Shown in pieces: positions 11,463 to 20,589 of a DNA stretch of 64,000 bases; position 1 is the first letter of the stretch, and each line of letters starts with the position of its first letter. Below the pieces are notes generated by a model. The model had not been told where the DNA came from. It made no database searches and saw nothing but the letters and a program-made list of their open reading frames with translations. The position numbers were made by a program, and so were the translations under genes. The stretch spans positions 124,001 through 188,000 of the forward strand of contig NZ_MJAJ01000004.1 in assembly GCF_001746365.1 (NCBI RefSeq). Reading direction: 5' to 3'. This stretch comes from Streptomyces sp. LUP30. Lineage in GTDB: Bacteria; Actinomycetota; Actinomycetes; Streptomycetales; Streptomycetaceae.

Positions 11463-12134
11463 GTGCTGTCCGCAAAGGCTGTCGACCTCTTCTATGGTGA
11501 TACGCCTGCGGTGAAGAAAGCCAGCATCAGTCTACGTCGCGGTGAGGTGGCAGCCATTACCGGTCAAAGTGGCTCCGGTAAATCCTCGCTGTTGTACTGC
11601 TTGGCCGGAGTCCTGCCTGTGGCGCGAGGCGAGATTCGCTTTGAAGGGCGAACCCTTGGTGAGCTCGACGACGAGGAACTCAGCTCACTGCGTCGCGAAC
11701 GGTTCGGCTTCGTGTTCCAGTACGGCGAACTTCTTCCTGAACTCACCGTCGAAGAGAATGCAGCTTTGCCGCTGCGTCTGGCCGGGCAACGGAAGAAGGA
11801 GGCTTTGACCGTCGCGGGCGAAGTGTTGGGTCGGTTGGGTCTCGCTGAACTGCGTCATAGGCGTCCCGCCCAGGTTTCTGGTGGACAGAGTCAACGCGTC
11901 GCGGTCGCCCGAGCATTGGTGCACCGACCGGCAGTGGTGTTCGCAGACGAACCGACGGGCTCACTGGACAGTGCGAACGCCACAGCGGTTTTGGAGGAAT
12001 TCCTTTCCCTGGCAAGATCTCAGGGAACAGCAGTGGTGCTCGTCACGCATGACCCCCAGGTGGCTTCCCGGGCCGATAGCCGCTATTCGATGTGTGACGG
12101 CGTTCTCTCTGCTTTGACACTGGAGGAGGCGTGA
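11463..12134 (+). CDS. ABC transporter ATP-binding protein (LolD/MacB type)
   Basis: 223-residue ATPase with Walker A GQSGSGKSS (about residue 38), Q-loop FVFQYGELLPELTVEEN, signature VSGGQSQRVAVARAL, Walker B VVFADEPTGSLD and switch His in VLVTHDPQ. The size and motifs match the MacB/LolD/FtsE class that pairs with FtsX-like permeases in lipoprotein or peptide export and resistance. The GTG start has no strong ribosome site, so the exact start is uncertain. GTGA overlap with the permease gene shows coupling. More A/T-ending codons than the flanking core genes suggest acquisition. Confidence 0.88.
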   Translation: MLSAKAVDLFYGDTPAVKKASISLRRGEVAAITGQSGSGKSSLLYCLAGVLPVARGEIRFEGRTLGELDDEELSSLRRERFGFVFQYGELLPELTVEENAALPLRLAGQRKKEALTVAGEVLGRLGLAELRHRRPAQVSGGQSQRVAVARALVHRPAVVFADEPTGSLDSANATAVLEEFLSLARSQGTAVVLVTHDPQVASRADSRYSMCDGVLSALTLEEA

Positions 12135-14425
12135 GGGAGCTCCTGCTAGGTATTCGGTTGTTGTTCGGCAGTGGTCGAGGCAATCGAGTGCGATTTCTCC
12201 TTATGGCTGGCGGGAGCGCTATTGGGGTCTGTTGCCTGGCTATGGTGCTCGCTATTCCCGCAATCCTGGCCGCGCAAGACGGAAGGAAGGCGGCACGGGC
12301 ATCCGACTGCCACCTCGATGATCGTCGCTTCTGCATCGGAGCCAAAGAAGCCCCACTTGAGCTGCAGCTGACGGACCCCTATGGGTCTCGGCCCATGACT
12401 CGAGTTTTCCACGCGCCGGGACCAAAGGAGATTGCTCCTCCGCCAGGCCTGAACGAGCTTCCCTCACCTGGACAGTTTTTCGTCTCTCCAGAACTGCACA
12501 GGGCGTTGATCCGAGAGCCGGGTCTCGGGCAACTGCTGCCTGGGCGTGAGCGAGGCATCATCGGCCCCCAAGGGCTGGCTCACCCTGATGAATTGTACGC
12601 TTACGTCGGCGTTAGGCGGGATCAATTGAAGGGTGGAAATCCCGTCACGTCCTTCGGTAGGCCGTACACCGACGATGAGACGGTGGAGCCATCAACTCTC
12701 GGCATCGTACGGTTCACGCTTTCAGGGGTCGTATTGCTCCCCCTGGTTGTATATCTGTCTGTTTGCTCGCGCCTGTCGGCTGCGGCGCGCGTCCGCCGAC
12801 TCGCCGCACTGCGGTTGGTCGGTTTGAGCAGAAAGGGGGTGCGGCGAGTCAACGCAGCTGAAACAGTCGCCGCGGCAGTTCTGGGAGCCATTATCGGCTT
12901 GTGTATTTATGCGCTGGCCAACGAGCTAGTCTCGCGGATTGGTCTCCCTGGGTTCCGGTGGTACCCAGCAGATGGTGCATTGTCCTTGTCCACGCTTCTC
13001 ATCTGTTTGATCGGCTGTCCAACGCTCGCGTGGTTCGCAGGGGCGGCGGGAGCCAGGAAAGCCGCTTCGAACCCGCTGGCCGTGAGGCGGACCGCAGTTG
13101 AGAAGCCGCTGGGCAAGTGGAGGCTATTGCCTCTGCTACCAGGCTTGGGAATCATTTCGGGCTACTGCGTTGCGGGGGCCACAGGACACGAGCCCAAAAG
13201 CACTTCGCTGTCGTCCATTTTGATGCCACTCGCGATCGTCCTAGTAGGCATCGGCCTCGTCCTGTCGCTACCGATCATCTCGCGGAGTCTGGCCCGCTCG
13301 GTGGCGCACGGAAGTGGCTCCCTTCCCTTGAGCCTGGCCATGCGGCGTAACGAAGTCGAACCGGGCGGTGCCCTGCGTGTCGCGACGGGGCTCGTGCTGC
13401 TCGTCTACGCTGCCTCACTTGCGCAAGGGGTACTCATCGAGCTCAACCAAGTGTCCAACCGCAACTCACCCGTTCAGTCATACACCTTGCCGCTGCATGA
13501 AGTTTCCGATGAGAAGCGGAAGGCCTTCGAGCGCGTTTCCGGTGTAGAAGGTCACTTCATCAAGATGGACTCCTGGTGGGATCACGGCAGTGAAGGATGG
13601 CCCAAAATCCTTCACGCGGTGATCGCCGACTGTGATCAGCTGCGCAAAATGGTGCCCACTGCCACCGGATGTCAAGAACAACGCTTGAGTCGTCTTGTGA
13701 GCGACGACCAGATCTATGACCAATCCAGTCGACCTGGAGCAGTGTTTCCTTTCCTGCTGCAGGCGAAGGGTGAGAAACGGTTCTTTCGAGTTCGGGTACC
13801 TGAGCGAGCGCTCAAATATCCAGATAAAACGGGAGAGGCTCTTGTCGACAGTGGAGACGTGCTCATTCCGCCCTCGATGATCCCCAAAGGTTTTCGGCCT
13901 GCCTCTGCCACCCTCGTGCTTCTCAGCAGTTCGGCACCCGATGCCGTGCGCTCGGTCCTCGACGGCATTGGAGGCGTGGACCCCACTGTTGAAGTCGAGA
14001 CGCCTGGGGTAGTGGTAACCGCCCTCCAGCAGATCACTGTCGTCAAAACGATTCTCGGAATGGGCATGGTGCTCGGCCTCATCATCGGAGTAGCTGCTTA
14101 CCTGGTGGCTGCCACGGATCGTGCTGTCGAACGCCGTCCGCAGGTAACCGCCCTTTCTCTGCTCGGTGCTCGCCCTCGTACGTTGCGGACCGTCCAGGTG
14201 GTGCAAGTCGTGTTGCCGCTAGCGGTCGGTTTGACGTTGGCAGTGGCTCTGGGGAAGGCGTCCGAGTCCAGCTATCTGGTCACCGGCGGGGGCGAGATCT
14301 TCTGGGACGGCGCAGGGGTGCCGTTGCTCTTGGCCAGCACGCTGGGGGTTGTCGTCGTCGCTGCTCTTGGTTCTCTGCCGTTGATCGGGCGGCGGATCGA
14401 CCCCGAACTGATCCGTCGGGACTGA
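12131..14425 (+). CDS. FtsX-like ABC transporter permease
   Basis: 764 residues. One N-terminal helix (residues 15-40) precedes an extracytoplasmic region (about 45-190), then a block of helices (about 200-435), a second extracytoplasmic region (about 440-640) and a final FtsX block (GMGMVLGLIIGVAAYLVAAT... onward). This two-lobe layout is that of large MacB/BceB-like permeases, which with the ATPase drive export or mechanotransmission rather than import. The closing stretch IDPELIRRD is duplicated in DNA across the stop codon. Substrate unknown; no adjacent regulator or two-component system is visible. Confidence 0.85.
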   Translation: MRELLLGIRLLFGSGRGNRVRFLLMAGGSAIGVCCLAMVLAIPAILAAQDGRKAARASDCHLDDRRFCIGAKEAPLELQLTDPYGSRPMTRVFHAPGPKEIAPPPGLNELPSPGQFFVSPELHRALIREPGLGQLLPGRERGIIGPQGLAHPDELYAYVGVRRDQLKGGNPVTSFGRPYTDDETVEPSTLGIVRFTLSGVVLLPLVVYLSVCSRLSAAARVRRLAALRLVGLSRKGVRRVNAAETVAAAVLGAIIGLCIYALANELVSRIGLPGFRWYPADGALSLSTLLICLIGCPTLAWFAGAAGARKAASNPLAVRRTAVEKPLGKWRLLPLLPGLGIISGYCVAGATGHEPKSTSLSSILMPLAIVLVGIGLVLSLPIISRSLARSVAHGSGSLPLSLAMRRNEVEPGGALRVATGLVLLVYAASLAQGVLIELNQVSNRNSPVQSYTLPLHEVSDEKRKAFERVSGVEGHFIKMDSWWDHGSEGWPKILHAVIADCDQLRKMVPTATGCQEQRLSRLVSDDQIYDQSSRPGAVFPFLLQAKGEKRFFRVRVPERALKYPDKTGEALVDSGDVLIPPSMIPKGFRPASATLVLLSSSAPDAVRSVLDGIGGVDPTVEVETPGVVVTALQQITVVKTILGMGMVLGLIIGVAAYLVAATDRAVERRPQVTALSLLGARPRTLRTVQVVQVVLPLAVGLTLAVALGKASESSYLVTGGGEIFWDGAGVPLLLASTLGVVVVAALGSLPLIGRRIDPELIRRD

Positions 14426-14456
14426 GTGGGGCCGGAGTTGATCCGTCGGGACTGAG
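14409..14456. repeat. 30-base tandem duplication spanning the permease stop codon
   Basis: The 18-base word TGATCCGTCGGGACTGAG occurs at 14409 and again at 14439, exactly 30 bases apart. The first copy contains the permease stop codon, the second lies outside the gene. A simple slippage duplication is the likely origin. Confidence 0.7.
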
Positions 14457-14478
14457 CGGGACCGGCGGATGTGGGGCT

Positions 14479-14510
14479 GGGGCGGCACCCTGGGGGCGGG
14501 GTGCCGCCCC
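14479..14510. terminator. Bidirectional terminator between convergent genes
   Basis: GGGGCGGCACCC and its exact complement (12 base pairs) with an 8-base loop lie between the permease end (14425) and the end of the convergent small gene (14541), so it can serve both. Confidence 0.75.
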
Positions 14511-14540
14511 GTTCGATGGGCGGGGCGGAGGGCCGGTCGG

Positions 14541-15005
14541 CTACCAACCTTCCGCTCCCTCTGCCAGGCGGCGGTGCCACCAGGGGCCCGAGCGGGCGCG
14601 GGGGTCGGGCAGGGTGCGGAGGAGGTAGGTGCGGTCCAGCAGGCGCAGCGCGCGGCTCAGTTCCGTCCGTGCTCCGGGCGGGGCGAGGAGGCGCAGGGCT
14701 TCGTTCAAGATGTCCCGTGCGTGTCGGACGTCGTCCAGGCCGCAGCCGGGGCAGGCGGGGCATATGGACGTGCGGGGGTAGAGGATGCCGCGTCCGGGGG
14801 TCGTCACGAACGTGCGGTAGCGGTGCAGTGCGCTTCGCGTGGTGCCCGGCAGGAGAAGGGGGCCGTCGTCCTCGTCCTCCAGGCGGTGGACGGCGAGGCT
14901 GGTGCGGGCGGAGAGGCCGGGGATGCGGGCCGGTGGAGGGACCGTGCGGGGGCGGGCGGCCGGGAGCCGGCGGGCGCGCAGGGCGCCGGGGCGCTTACGC
15001 GGCAT
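14541..15005 (-). CDS. Hypothetical small basic protein with CxxCxxC motif
   Basis: 154 residues, Arg/Pro-rich at the N-terminus, with CPACPGCG at about residue 85, which could bind metal or form disulfides but is too short for a standard zinc ribbon. The C-terminal part looks helical (ARDILNEALRLLAPPGARTELSRALRLLDRTYLLRTL). GAAAGG precedes the ATG by 5 bases. No domain is recognised; such proteins occur in Streptomyces genomes without assigned function. No membrane segment or signal peptide. Confidence 0.6.
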   Translation of the reverse strand: MPRKRPGALRARRLPAARPRTVPPPARIPGLSARTSLAVHRLEDEDDGPLLLPGTTRSALHRYRTFVTTPGRGILYPRTSICPACPGCGLDDVRHARDILNEALRLLAPPGARTELSRALRLLDRTYLLRTLPDPRARSGPWWHRRLAEGAEGW

Positions 15006-15208
15006 CTGCCTTTCGGCCGGTGTCGGTGACCGCAGTGGCTGATGTGGTGCGGGGCTTCATTTCGTCATCATCGCATTGCATCGTTCGCAGGCAGGGCAGG
15101 GCAGGGCAGGGCGTGCGACGGGAGAAGGGGGAGGCGTGAGCGCCGTAGGCTGCGGAGACAGTGGTGGAAGTGGAGCAAGCCGCCGGGGGCGGCGGGAGGA
15201 GTGCGGGC

Positions 15209-16147
15209 ATGGCCGGGTGGAGTGTGCGCGACATCCCTGACCAGAGCGGTCGTACCGCGGTGGTCACTGGGGCCAACAGCGGGCTCGGGTACGTCACCTC
15301 ACGGGAGCTCGCCCGCAAGGGTGCGCGGGTCGTGCTCGCCTGCCGCAGCGAGGCCCGGGGGGCGGAAGCCGTGCGGCGGCTGCGTGATGAAGTTCCGGGC
15401 GCGCAAGTGGAGTTGGGGCTGCTCGACCTCGGGGCTCTCGCCTCCGTGAGGGAGTTCGCGGGCTCGCTGCCGTTCGAGCGGCTCGACCTGCTCGTCAACA
15501 ACGCCGGGGTGATGGCGATGCCGTACGGCGTCACGGCCGACGGGTTCGAGACGCAGTTCGGGGTGAACCACCTCGGGCACTTCGCCCTCACCGGGCTGTT
15601 GCTGCCCGCACTGCTCGAGGCCGCGGAGCGCCCGGCGGGGGCGCGGGTCGTGACCGTCTCCAGCATGGCCCACCTGCTCGCCAACATCGACCCGGGGGAT
15701 CTCAACTCAGAGCGGGGCTACCGGCGTTGGATCGCCTACGGTCGGTCCAAGACCGCCAACCTGCTCTTCACGCACGAGTTGGCGCGCAGACTCGAGGTGG
15801 CCGGTGCGGGCGTCGTCGCGGCGGCCGCGCACCCGGGGTACGCGGCGACCAACCTCCAGACGGCCGGGCCGCGAGCGGAGGGGCGTCGTACGGCCGAGCG
15901 GCTGATGGCGCTCGGCAACCGGGTGATCGCCCAGCCCGCCGGGGCCGGCGCGCTGCCCGCCCTCCACGCCGCGACCGCGCCCGGCGTGCGCCCGGACTCG
16001 TTCACCGGGCCGTCCCTCGCGATGTGGCGCGGGGCGCCCGCGCCGTCGTGGCGGGCGCCCTGGACCCTCGACGACCGGGCGGGGCGTCTGCTGTGGGCCG
16101 CCTCCGAGCAGCTCACCGGTGTGTCCTTCGAGGCCCTCGGCGACTGA
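15209..16147 (+). CDS. Short-chain dehydrogenase/reductase (retinol-dehydrogenase-like)
   Basis: 312 residues with the complete classical SDR set: NAD(P)-binding TGANSGLG near residue 24, NNAG (LVNNAGVMAMPYG), catalytic Ser in VTVSSMAH and catalytic YGRSKTANLLF (YxxxK). The Arg/Ser pattern after the second strand (LACRSEARG) favours NADP(H). The closest group by pattern is the WW-oxidoreductase/protochlorophyllide-reductase-like SDRs, whose substrates vary. I chose ATG 15209 because GGAGGA lies 8 bases upstream; the in-frame GTG at 15161 would add a Gly-rich tail. Monocistronic, converging on nirD. Confidence 0.88.
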   Translation: MAGWSVRDIPDQSGRTAVVTGANSGLGYVTSRELARKGARVVLACRSEARGAEAVRRLRDEVPGAQVELGLLDLGALASVREFAGSLPFERLDLLVNNAGVMAMPYGVTADGFETQFGVNHLGHFALTGLLLPALLEAAERPAGARVVTVSSMAHLLANIDPGDLNSERGYRRWIAYGRSKTANLLFTHELARRLEVAGAGVVAAAAHPGYAATNLQTAGPRAEGRRTAERLMALGNRVIAQPAGAGALPALHAATAPGVRPDSFTGPSLAMWRGAPAPSWRAPWTLDDRAGRLLWAASEQLTGVSFEALGD

Positions 16148-16193
16148 GCGGCCGGGATGCCGGCGGGGAACCCCCGGCCGGCGGTCGGACCGG

Positions 16194-16553
16194 TCAGGCG
16201 GTGCGTACCCCGTAGGTGGCGATGCGTACCGTCTCGTCGTCCAGGCACTGCCCGCTGACCAGGTCGAAACGCTGCTTGAGGAGCGGGGAGGCGACGAACG
16301 GGCGGCCCTGGTGCGTGCCGGTCAGGCCTCGGGAGAGGACCGCCGCGCCGCAGAACGGGTCACGGTTGTCGACGGCGTACAGGGTGCCGGAGCGGTCGCG
16401 GAACAGGGCGACCTGGCGGCCGTCGGGCAGCAGCGCGGCCACGCCGCGGCCGGGGACGAGCCGGCTCAGGTCGCAGACCGTGAACCAGTCCGGTCCGCCC
16501 TCCTCCAGCTGGAGTTGGACCTTCAGATCAGTGGTCTCGGGTGCCAGGGTCAT
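16194..16553 (-). CDS. nirD: Nitrite reductase [NAD(P)H] small subunit
   Basis: 119-residue NirD, a Rieske-fold protein that partners NirB in six-electron reduction of nitrite to ammonium in the cytoplasm. It has FTVCDLSRLVPGRGVAALLPDGRQVALFR and PFCGAAVLSRGLTGTHQGRPFVASPLLKQRFDL. The Cys-His pairs that hold a Rieske [2Fe-2S] cluster are not intact, which is normal for assimilatory NirD. Its ATG overlaps the nirB stop by four bases; it is the last gene of a three-gene operon. Confidence 0.93.
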   Translation of the reverse strand: MTLAPETTDLKVQLQLEEGGPDWFTVCDLSRLVPGRGVAALLPDGRQVALFRDRSGTLYAVDNRDPFCGAAVLSRGLTGTHQGRPFVASPLLKQRFDLVSGQCLDDETVRIATYGVRTA

Positions 16554-19153
16554 CGCTGGGCGCTCCCTTCCAGGGGACGGTGGCCGATGGTCAGCAGCGG
16601 CAGGTCGGGCTTGATCTGCTCGCGCTCGGGGACGAAGCCGACGACGGGGTCGGGGGTGTCCGGGGCGTTGACGAAGGACACGAACCGGGCCAGCTTCTCG
16701 GGGTCGTTGATGGTGGTCGCCCACTCGTCGGCGTAGTGCGCCACGTGGGCCGTCATCAGGGACTCCAGCTCCTCGCAGATGCCGAGGGAGTCCTCCACGA
16801 CCACGTCGCGGACGTGGTCCAGGCCGCCCGGGATGCGCTCCAGCCAGGTCGACGTGCGCTCCAGGCGGTCGGCGGTGCGGATGTAGAACATCAGGAAGCG
16901 GTCGATCAGGCGGATCAGTGCGGCGTCGGTGAGGTCCTGGGCGAGGAGGTCCGCATGGCGCGGGGTCGCGCCGCCGTTGCCGCCGACGTAGAGGTTCCAG
17001 CCGTTGGAGGTGGCGATGACGCCGAAGTCCTTCGACTGGGCCTCGGCGCACTCGCGGGCGCAGCCGGAGACGGCGGACTTGAGCTTGTGCGGGGAGCGCA
17101 GGCCCCGGTAGCGCAGCTCCAGGTCGATCGCCATGCGGACGGAGTCCTGGACGCCGTAGCGGCACCAGGTCTGGCCGACGCAGGACTTCACCGTGCGCAG
17201 GGACTTGCCGTAGGCGTGGCCCGACTCGAATCCGGCGTCCACCAACCGGGTCCAGATCAGCGGGAGTTGCTCCACGCGTGCACCGAACATGTCGATGCGC
17301 TGACCGCCGGTGATCTTCGTGTAGAGGCCGAAGTCGCGGGCGATCTCACCGATCACGATCAGCCCCTCGGGGGTGATCTCGCCGCCGGGGATGCGCGGGA
17401 CGACCGAGTAGGAACCGTTCTTCTGGAGGTTGGCGAGGAAGTGGTCGTTGGTCTCCTGCAGCGCGGCCTGCTCGCCGTCCAGGACGTAGCCGCTCGCGCC
17501 GATGGTCGGGGCGAGGGACGCGATGATCGAGCCGATCGCGGGCTTGCAGACGTCGCAGCCGTCGCCGCCGCGGGCGCCGTCGCGGCCGTAGCGGTCCAGG
17601 AGGTCCTGGTAGGTGTTGATGCGCAGGGCGAGGACGATCTCGTACAGCTCCTCGCGGGTCTGTGAGAAGCAGCCGCACAGGCCCTTGTCCACCTCGACGC
17701 CGCTCGCCTCCAGCTCGGCGGTGACCAGCTGGCCGAGGACCTTGACGCAACTGCCGCAGCCGGTGCCGGCCTTGGTGCACTTCTTCACTTCGGGCACGGT
17801 CGTGCAGGAGTGCTCGGTGACCGCGCCGCGGATCGTGCCCTTCGACACGTTGTGGCAGGAGCAGACGATCGCCTCGTCCGGCAGTGCGGACGGGCCGAGC
17901 TGTACGGAGTCTCCGGCGCCGGCCGGCAGGACCAGCGACTCGGGGGCGACGGGCGGCACGGACCCGGTGAAGGCGCGCAGCGTGCCGTACGCGTCGGCGT
18001 CGCCGACCAGGATGCCGCCGAGCAGCGTGCCGTCGCGGCCGATGACGAGCTTCTTGTACAGGCCGGCCCGGGAGTCGGAGTAGACGACGTCGAGGCAGTC
18101 CTCGGCGGCGCCGTGCGCGTCGCCGAAGGACGCGACGTCCACGCCGAGCAGCTTCAGCTTGGTGGAGAGGTCGGCGCCGGTGAAGGACAGCTGCTCCGAC
18201 TCGTCGTCGGCGATGGTGGCGGCGGCCGTCTCGGCCTGCTCGTAGCCGGGGGCGACCAGGCCGTACACCCGGCCGTCGGCGGCCAGGGCGCACTCGCCGA
18301 TGGCGAACACGTGCGGGTCGGTGACCGTGCGGCACTGCTCGTCGACCGAGATGCCGCCGCGTTCGCCCACGGTCAGGCCGCAGTCGCGGGCGAGCTGGTC
18401 GCGGGGGCGGACGCCGGCGCTGAAGACGACCAGGTCGGTGGCGAGTTCGGAGCCGTCGGACAGCTTCATGCCGGTGACCGCGCCGGACTCGTCGACCACG
18501 ATCTCCTGGGTGCCCACGCCCGTGTGGACGGTCAGGCCCATGTCCTCGATGGTGCGCAGCAGGGCCGCGCCGCCGCCCGCGTCGACCTGGACGGGCATCA
18601 GCCGGGGTGCGAACTCCACGATGTGGGAGGTCAGTCCGAGGCCCTTCAGGGCGCCCGCGGCCTCCAGGCCGAGCAGGCCGCCGCCGACCACCGCGCCGGT
18701 CGTCGCCGTCGCGGCGTACTCCTCGATGGCCAGCAGGTCGTCGATCGTGCGGTAGACGAAGCAGCCCTCGGCGTCCTTGTTCGGGACCGGCGGGACGAAG
18801 GGGAACGAGCCGGTGGCGAGGACGAGGGTGTCGTACGCGAACACCCGGCCGGAGCGGGCGACGACCTTCTTCGCCTCGCGGTCGACCGTCTCGGCAGGGT
18901 CGCCCACGTACAGCTCGATGCCGTGCGTCTCGATGAACGCCATGTCGGTCATCGACAGGTCCTCGGCCGTCCTGCCCGAGAAGTACGAGGTCAGCGCCAC
19001 GCGGTCGTACGCGGGCCGCGGCTCCTCGCACAGCACGACCACGCGGTGCGTGGCGGTCAGGCCGCGCTCGGCGAGCGCCTCGAGGAAGCGCTGGCCGACC
19101 ATGCCGTGGCCGACGAGCACGATCGTGGGGGTGGCCCCCTCAGTGGCGGTCAT
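16550..19153 (-). CDS. nirB: Nitrite reductase [NAD(P)H] large subunit
   Basis: 867 residues, the usual NirB length. N-terminal FAD/NAD(P)H module (VLVGHGMVGQRFLEAL; ATGSFPFVPP; VVGGGLLGLEAAGAL), then a BFD-type [2Fe-2S] segment near residues 430-480 (CSCHNVSKG... CTKAGTGCGSC) and a second Cys-containing segment, then the sulfite/nitrite reductase domain with siroheme-[4Fe-4S] ligands (CVGQTWCRYGVQD; SAVSGCARECAEAQ near 660-700). It accepts electrons from NAD(P)H and reduces nitrite to ammonium. The start overlaps the upstream oxidoreductase stop (ATGA). A candidate GlnR box lies ahead of the operon. Confidence 0.96.
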   Translation of the reverse strand: MTATEGATPTIVLVGHGMVGQRFLEALAERGLTATHRVVVLCEEPRPAYDRVALTSYFSGRTAEDLSMTDMAFIETHGIELYVGDPAETVDREAKKVVARSGRVFAYDTLVLATGSFPFVPPVPNKDAEGCFVYRTIDDLLAIEEYAATATTGAVVGGGLLGLEAAGALKGLGLTSHIVEFAPRLMPVQVDAGGGAALLRTIEDMGLTVHTGVGTQEIVVDESGAVTGMKLSDGSELATDLVVFSAGVRPRDQLARDCGLTVGERGGISVDEQCRTVTDPHVFAIGECALAADGRVYGLVAPGYEQAETAAATIADDESEQLSFTGADLSTKLKLLGVDVASFGDAHGAAEDCLDVVYSDSRAGLYKKLVIGRDGTLLGGILVGDADAYGTLRAFTGSVPPVAPESLVLPAGAGDSVQLGPSALPDEAIVCSCHNVSKGTIRGAVTEHSCTTVPEVKKCTKAGTGCGSCVKVLGQLVTAELEASGVEVDKGLCGCFSQTREELYEIVLALRINTYQDLLDRYGRDGARGGDGCDVCKPAIGSIIASLAPTIGASGYVLDGEQAALQETNDHFLANLQKNGSYSVVPRIPGGEITPEGLIVIGEIARDFGLYTKITGGQRIDMFGARVEQLPLIWTRLVDAGFESGHAYGKSLRTVKSCVGQTWCRYGVQDSVRMAIDLELRYRGLRSPHKLKSAVSGCARECAEAQSKDFGVIATSNGWNLYVGGNGGATPRHADLLAQDLTDAALIRLIDRFLMFYIRTADRLERTSTWLERIPGGLDHVRDVVVEDSLGICEELESLMTAHVAHYADEWATTINDPEKLARFVSFVNAPDTPDPVVGFVPEREQIKPDLPLLTIGHRPLEGSAQR

Positions 19154-20367
19154 CAGGTGCCTCCGTCGTTGGTGAGCAGGTGGAGCAGGGGGCCGCCGTC
19201 GGAGGGGAGCGGCTCTGCTCCCTCCCAGGCGCGCGCCAGCGCGCCGACGGTGCCGAGTTCGCCGACGAGGACCCCGCCGACCAGGCGGTCGTCGCGGACG
19301 ACGACCTTGCGGTAGGTGCCGCGGGTGGCGTCGGCGAGCTGCACGACGTCGTCGCCCGGGCGGGGCTCGGTCTCGCCGAACGCGGCGAGGTCGAAGGCGC
19401 TGTTCCCGGCGAGGGTGAGCCGGGTGAGGGCGCGGGTGCCGGTGTAGCGGGAGTCCGGGTCCCCGGCCAGCGACGCGGCCAGCGCGTCGGCCTGTTCCAG
19501 CGCCGGGGCGGCGAGACCGTACACGGTCCCGTCGTGCTGCGCGCAGTCGCCGACGGCCCGGATGTGCGGGTCCGACGTGCACAGTCGGTCGTCGACGAGG
19601 ATGCCCTTGTGGACGGCGATCCCGGCGGCCTTGGCGAGTCCGGCCCGGGGAGAGACCCCGCAGGCCAGCACCACCAGATCGGCGTCGAGGGCGTAGCCGT
19701 CGGCCATCTCGACCGACCGGACGGCGCCACCGAGGCAGCGCACGTCGCGCACCCGGCACTCGGTGTGGACCTCGACGCCGAGGTCCTTGAGGTGCCGCAG
19801 CACCAGCCGGGAGGCGTTCGGGTCGAGCTGGCGTTCCATGAGGCGCTCGGCCTGCTGGGCGAGGACGACCTGGGCGCCGCGCACCGCGAGCGCGCGGGCC
19901 GCGGAGACCCCGAGGAGTCCGCCGCCGATGACGACCGCCCGTACGCCCGGCCGTACCGCCTTCGACAGGCCGAGGCAGTCGTCCATGGTGCGGAAGGCGT
20001 GGACGCCCTCCGGCAGGACGTGGTCGGGGGTGAAGAGGCCGCGCAGGGGCGGGAGGACCGGGTTGGAGCCGGTGGCCAGGACGAGCGTGCCGTAGGCGAT
20101 CTCCGAGCCGTCCGCGCAGGCGAGGACCCGGCGGTCGCGGTCGATGCCGGTGACCTTGGCCCGGACCAGTCCGGCGGGCGCGGGCAGCGCGATCACGTCG
20201 GGCGAGTAGCGGCCGGCCAGCACCTCGGCGAGCAGGACCCGGTTGTAGGGCCGGTGCTCCTCGTCGCCGACGAGCAGCGCGGGCACGCCCAGTTCGCCGA
20301 GCCGGCGGGCGAGTCGTACGCCCGCGAGGCCGGCGCCGAGCACCACCACACGCGAATTCGAGGTCAT
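19153..20367 (-). CDS. NirB-like FAD/NAD(P)-dependent oxidoreductase of the nitrite reductase operon
   Basis: 404 residues with two Rossmann dinucleotide motifs (VVVLGAGLAGVRLARRL at the N-terminus; AVVIGGGLLGVSAARAL near 150) and the FAD-closing motif IRAVGDCAQHDG. It resembles the N-terminal flavin module of NirB without Fe-S or siroheme domains. First gene of the operon, four-base overlap with nirB. By context it may hand NAD(P)H electrons to the nitrate reductase encoded at 29922-32033 (a NasB-like role) or to another carrier; this is inference. Confidence 0.85.
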   Translation of the reverse strand: MTSNSRVVVLGAGLAGVRLARRLGELGVPALLVGDEEHRPYNRVLLAEVLAGRYSPDVIALPAPAGLVRAKVTGIDRDRRVLACADGSEIAYGTLVLATGSNPVLPPLRGLFTPDHVLPEGVHAFRTMDDCLGLSKAVRPGVRAVVIGGGLLGVSAARALAVRGAQVVLAQQAERLMERQLDPNASRLVLRHLKDLGVEVHTECRVRDVRCLGGAVRSVEMADGYALDADLVVLACGVSPRAGLAKAAGIAVHKGILVDDRLCTSDPHIRAVGDCAQHDGTVYGLAAPALEQADALAASLAGDPDSRYTGTRALTRLTLAGNSAFDLAAFGETEPRPGDDVVQLADATRGTYRKVVVRDDRLVGGVLVGELGTVGALARAWEGAEPLPSDGGPLLHLLTNDGGT

Positions 20368-20390
20368 GTCCAGGAGCGTGCGTTGCCGAG

Positions 20391-20428
20391 GTTACCCGGC
20401 CGCATCACCGTTGTTTCCCGCGAGGAAC
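20391..20428 (-). promoter_or_regulatory. Candidate GlnR box upstream of the nir operon
   Basis: Read toward the operon, the sequence is GTTCC-n6-GAAAC-n6-GATGC-n6-GTAAC. This is the phased 5-mer layout known for actinobacterial GlnR (gTnAc-n6-GaAAc, repeated), with one perfect b-site (GAAAC) and near-matches at three others. It lies 24-61 bases before the first ATG. GlnR control of nirB is established in Streptomyces; binding here is inferred. Confidence 0.55.
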
Positions 20429-20589
20429 GCTGCCCTCAGCGGGGCCCCGGCCCAGGTGTGAGGGTTCCCGCGCCTCGGCGGCTCCCCAGGTGCGTGGCCA
20501 GTACATGCGCTGACGCGATCGGCCTGACCGGCCTCGGCGCCGCTTGTTCGACCGTGGGCGGCAGCAGGGGAGGGTGCGGGGAGGAGGCC

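Noticed and set aside
16150..16192. Hairpin between the SDR and nirD genes
   Set aside because: The GCCGGC/GGGG arms pair imperfectly and there is no clear loop, so I could not support a terminator.
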